Origin: Sphingomonas xinjiangensis
Lineage (GTDB): Bacteria; Pseudomonadota; Alphaproteobacteria; Sphingomonadales; Sphingomonadaceae
DNA length: 64,000 bases
Direction of reading: 5' to 3'
Assembly (NCBI RefSeq): GCF_014199255.1
Contig: NZ_JACIJF010000001.1
Location: 186,001 to 250,000, forward strand
Positions within the stretch are counted from its first letter, which is position 1, and each line of letters opens with the position of its first letter. Under the pieces are notes generated by a model. The model was not told the DNA's origin. It ran no database searches and was given only the letters and a program-made list of their open reading frames with translations. Of this stretch, positions 63,322-64,000 are shown piece after piece. A program made the translations under genes and the position numbers.

Positions 63322-64000
63322 CCGACACCGTTGAAGCGATGATGGCGCGCGACACCGTAAAGGACCCGAATACGGGTGACGTCGCGATCCAGAACTACAC
63401 GATCAACTTCGGTCCGCAGCATCCCGCAGCGCACGGCGTGCTGCGCCTGGTGCTGGAACTGGACGGCGAGATCGTCGAGCGCGTCGATCCGCATGTGGGG
63501 CTGCTTCACCGCGGCACCGAGAAGCTGATCGAATATAAGACGTATACGCAGGCGCTGCCCTATTTCGACCGGTTCGACTACTGCTCCCCGATGGCGATGG
63601 AGCACAGCTATGTGCTCGCCGTCGAGAAGCTGCTCGATCTGGAAGTGCCGATCCGCGCCCAGTATCTGCGGACCTTCTTCGCCGAGCTGACGCGCATCAA
63701 GAACCACATGCTGAACCTGGGTTCGCACGTCATGGACGTGGGCGCGATGACACCTAATCTGTGGTTGTTCGAGCTTCGCGAAGACTGCATGAACTTCTAT
63801 GAGCGGGCCTCGGGTGCGCGCATGCACGCCAACTGGTTCCGCGTCGGCGGAGTCCGCCAGGACGTGCCGCTGAAGCTGCTGACCGACATCGCCGACTGGC
63901 TCGACACGCGCCTCCCGCGCCTGTTCGAAGACGCGATCAGCCTGGTGGCCGAGAACCGCATCTTCAAGCAGCGCAACGTCGACATCGCGATCGTGAACCG
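63318..64000 (+). CDS. nuoD: NADH-quinone oxidoreductase subunit D (partial)
   Basis: The first 227 residues are visible; it runs off the right edge. [23 protein letters not shown] is the diagnostic N-terminus, and [20 protein letters not shown] and [14 protein letters not shown] follow. This 49-kDa subunit lines the quinone cavity. ATG 63318 overlaps the nuoC stop (ATGA). Confidence 0.96.
   Translation, partial: MTDTVEAMMARDTVKDPNTGDVAIQNYTINFGPQHPAAHGVLRLVLELDGEIVERVDPHVGLLHRGTEKLIEYKTYTQALPYFDRFDYCSPMAMEHSYVLAVEKLLDLEVPIRAQYLRTFFAELTRIKNHMLNLGSHVMDVGAMTPNLWLFELREDCMNFYERASGARMHANWFRVGGVRQDVPLKLLTDIADWLDTRLPRLFEDAISLVAENRIFKQRNVDIAIVN

Overview
The window is chromosomal DNA of a GC-rich alphaproteobacterium, most likely a sphingomonad (Sphingomonas in the broad sense). 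The indicators are an RcdA/DUF1465 protein, a single-cysteine DksA, DUF6481, DUF2842 and DUF465 proteins, a ZapA / 6S RNA / 5-formyl-THF cyclo-ligase block, a long sphingomonad-style TonB-dependent receptor, and frequent GTG/TTG starts with 1-4 nt gene overlaps. I see no prophage, insertion sequence, CRISPR array or resistance island. This is mostly ordinary core genome with one accessory-looking catabolic stretch at about 22-47 kb. Identifications rest on reading motifs by eye; no database search was run.

Layout. 0-12 kb: the end of a PpiD-type foldase, tpiA, a membrane GGDEF-EAL protein, an M17 aminopeptidase, then a long minus-strand series serS, surE, an NlpD-like LysM/LytM lipoprotein, a K+ channel, a DUF486 membrane protein, rimO and DUF6481. 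12-18 kb: a host-attachment-family protein, a low-complexity surface protein with a PEP-CTERM-like tail, dksA, PilZ, two DUF465 mini-proteins, rcdA, a nitronate monooxygenase, a gamma carbonic anhydrase and ndk. 18-22.9 kb: a COG2509 flavoprotein and an EF-hand protein / response regulator / histidine kinase set.

22.9-47.5 kb is dominated by acyl-CoA metabolism: two acyl-CoA ligases, a GST, a TonB receptor, a two-HTH TetR regulator divergent from an acyl-CoA dehydrogenase / phosphotransferase / SDR operon, a TesB thioesterase with two more acyl-CoA dehydrogenases, FadJ, a class C beta-lactamase-like esterase and glycerol kinase. A secreted protein with three TonB-C-like modules, a secreted Dabb protein and a manganese catalase lie within it. 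fadJ is bracketed by two copies of a roughly 230-bp element with 19-bp terminal inverted repeats.

47.5-57 kb: an AI-2E-family permease, two identical tRNA-Asp genes, DUF2842, 5-formyl-THF cyclo-ligase, a 6S RNA with a recognisable promoter, zapA and a ZauP-like coiled coil, then the central carbon cluster tkt-gap-pgk-fba (class I aldolase). 57-64 kb: DUF72 and thiE (whose start codons overlap head to head), an L,D-transpeptidase with an M23 peptidase, the overlapping efp-cupin-suhB set, and the start of the complex I operon nuoABCD, which runs off the window and is preceded by a Fur-like box.

The most unusual items are the ACAD/kinase/SDR operon with its two-HTH regulator, the triplicated cysteine-paired TonB-C protein, the paired inverted-repeat elements around fadJ, the Fur-like site before nuo, and the 100-residue tail on NuoC.
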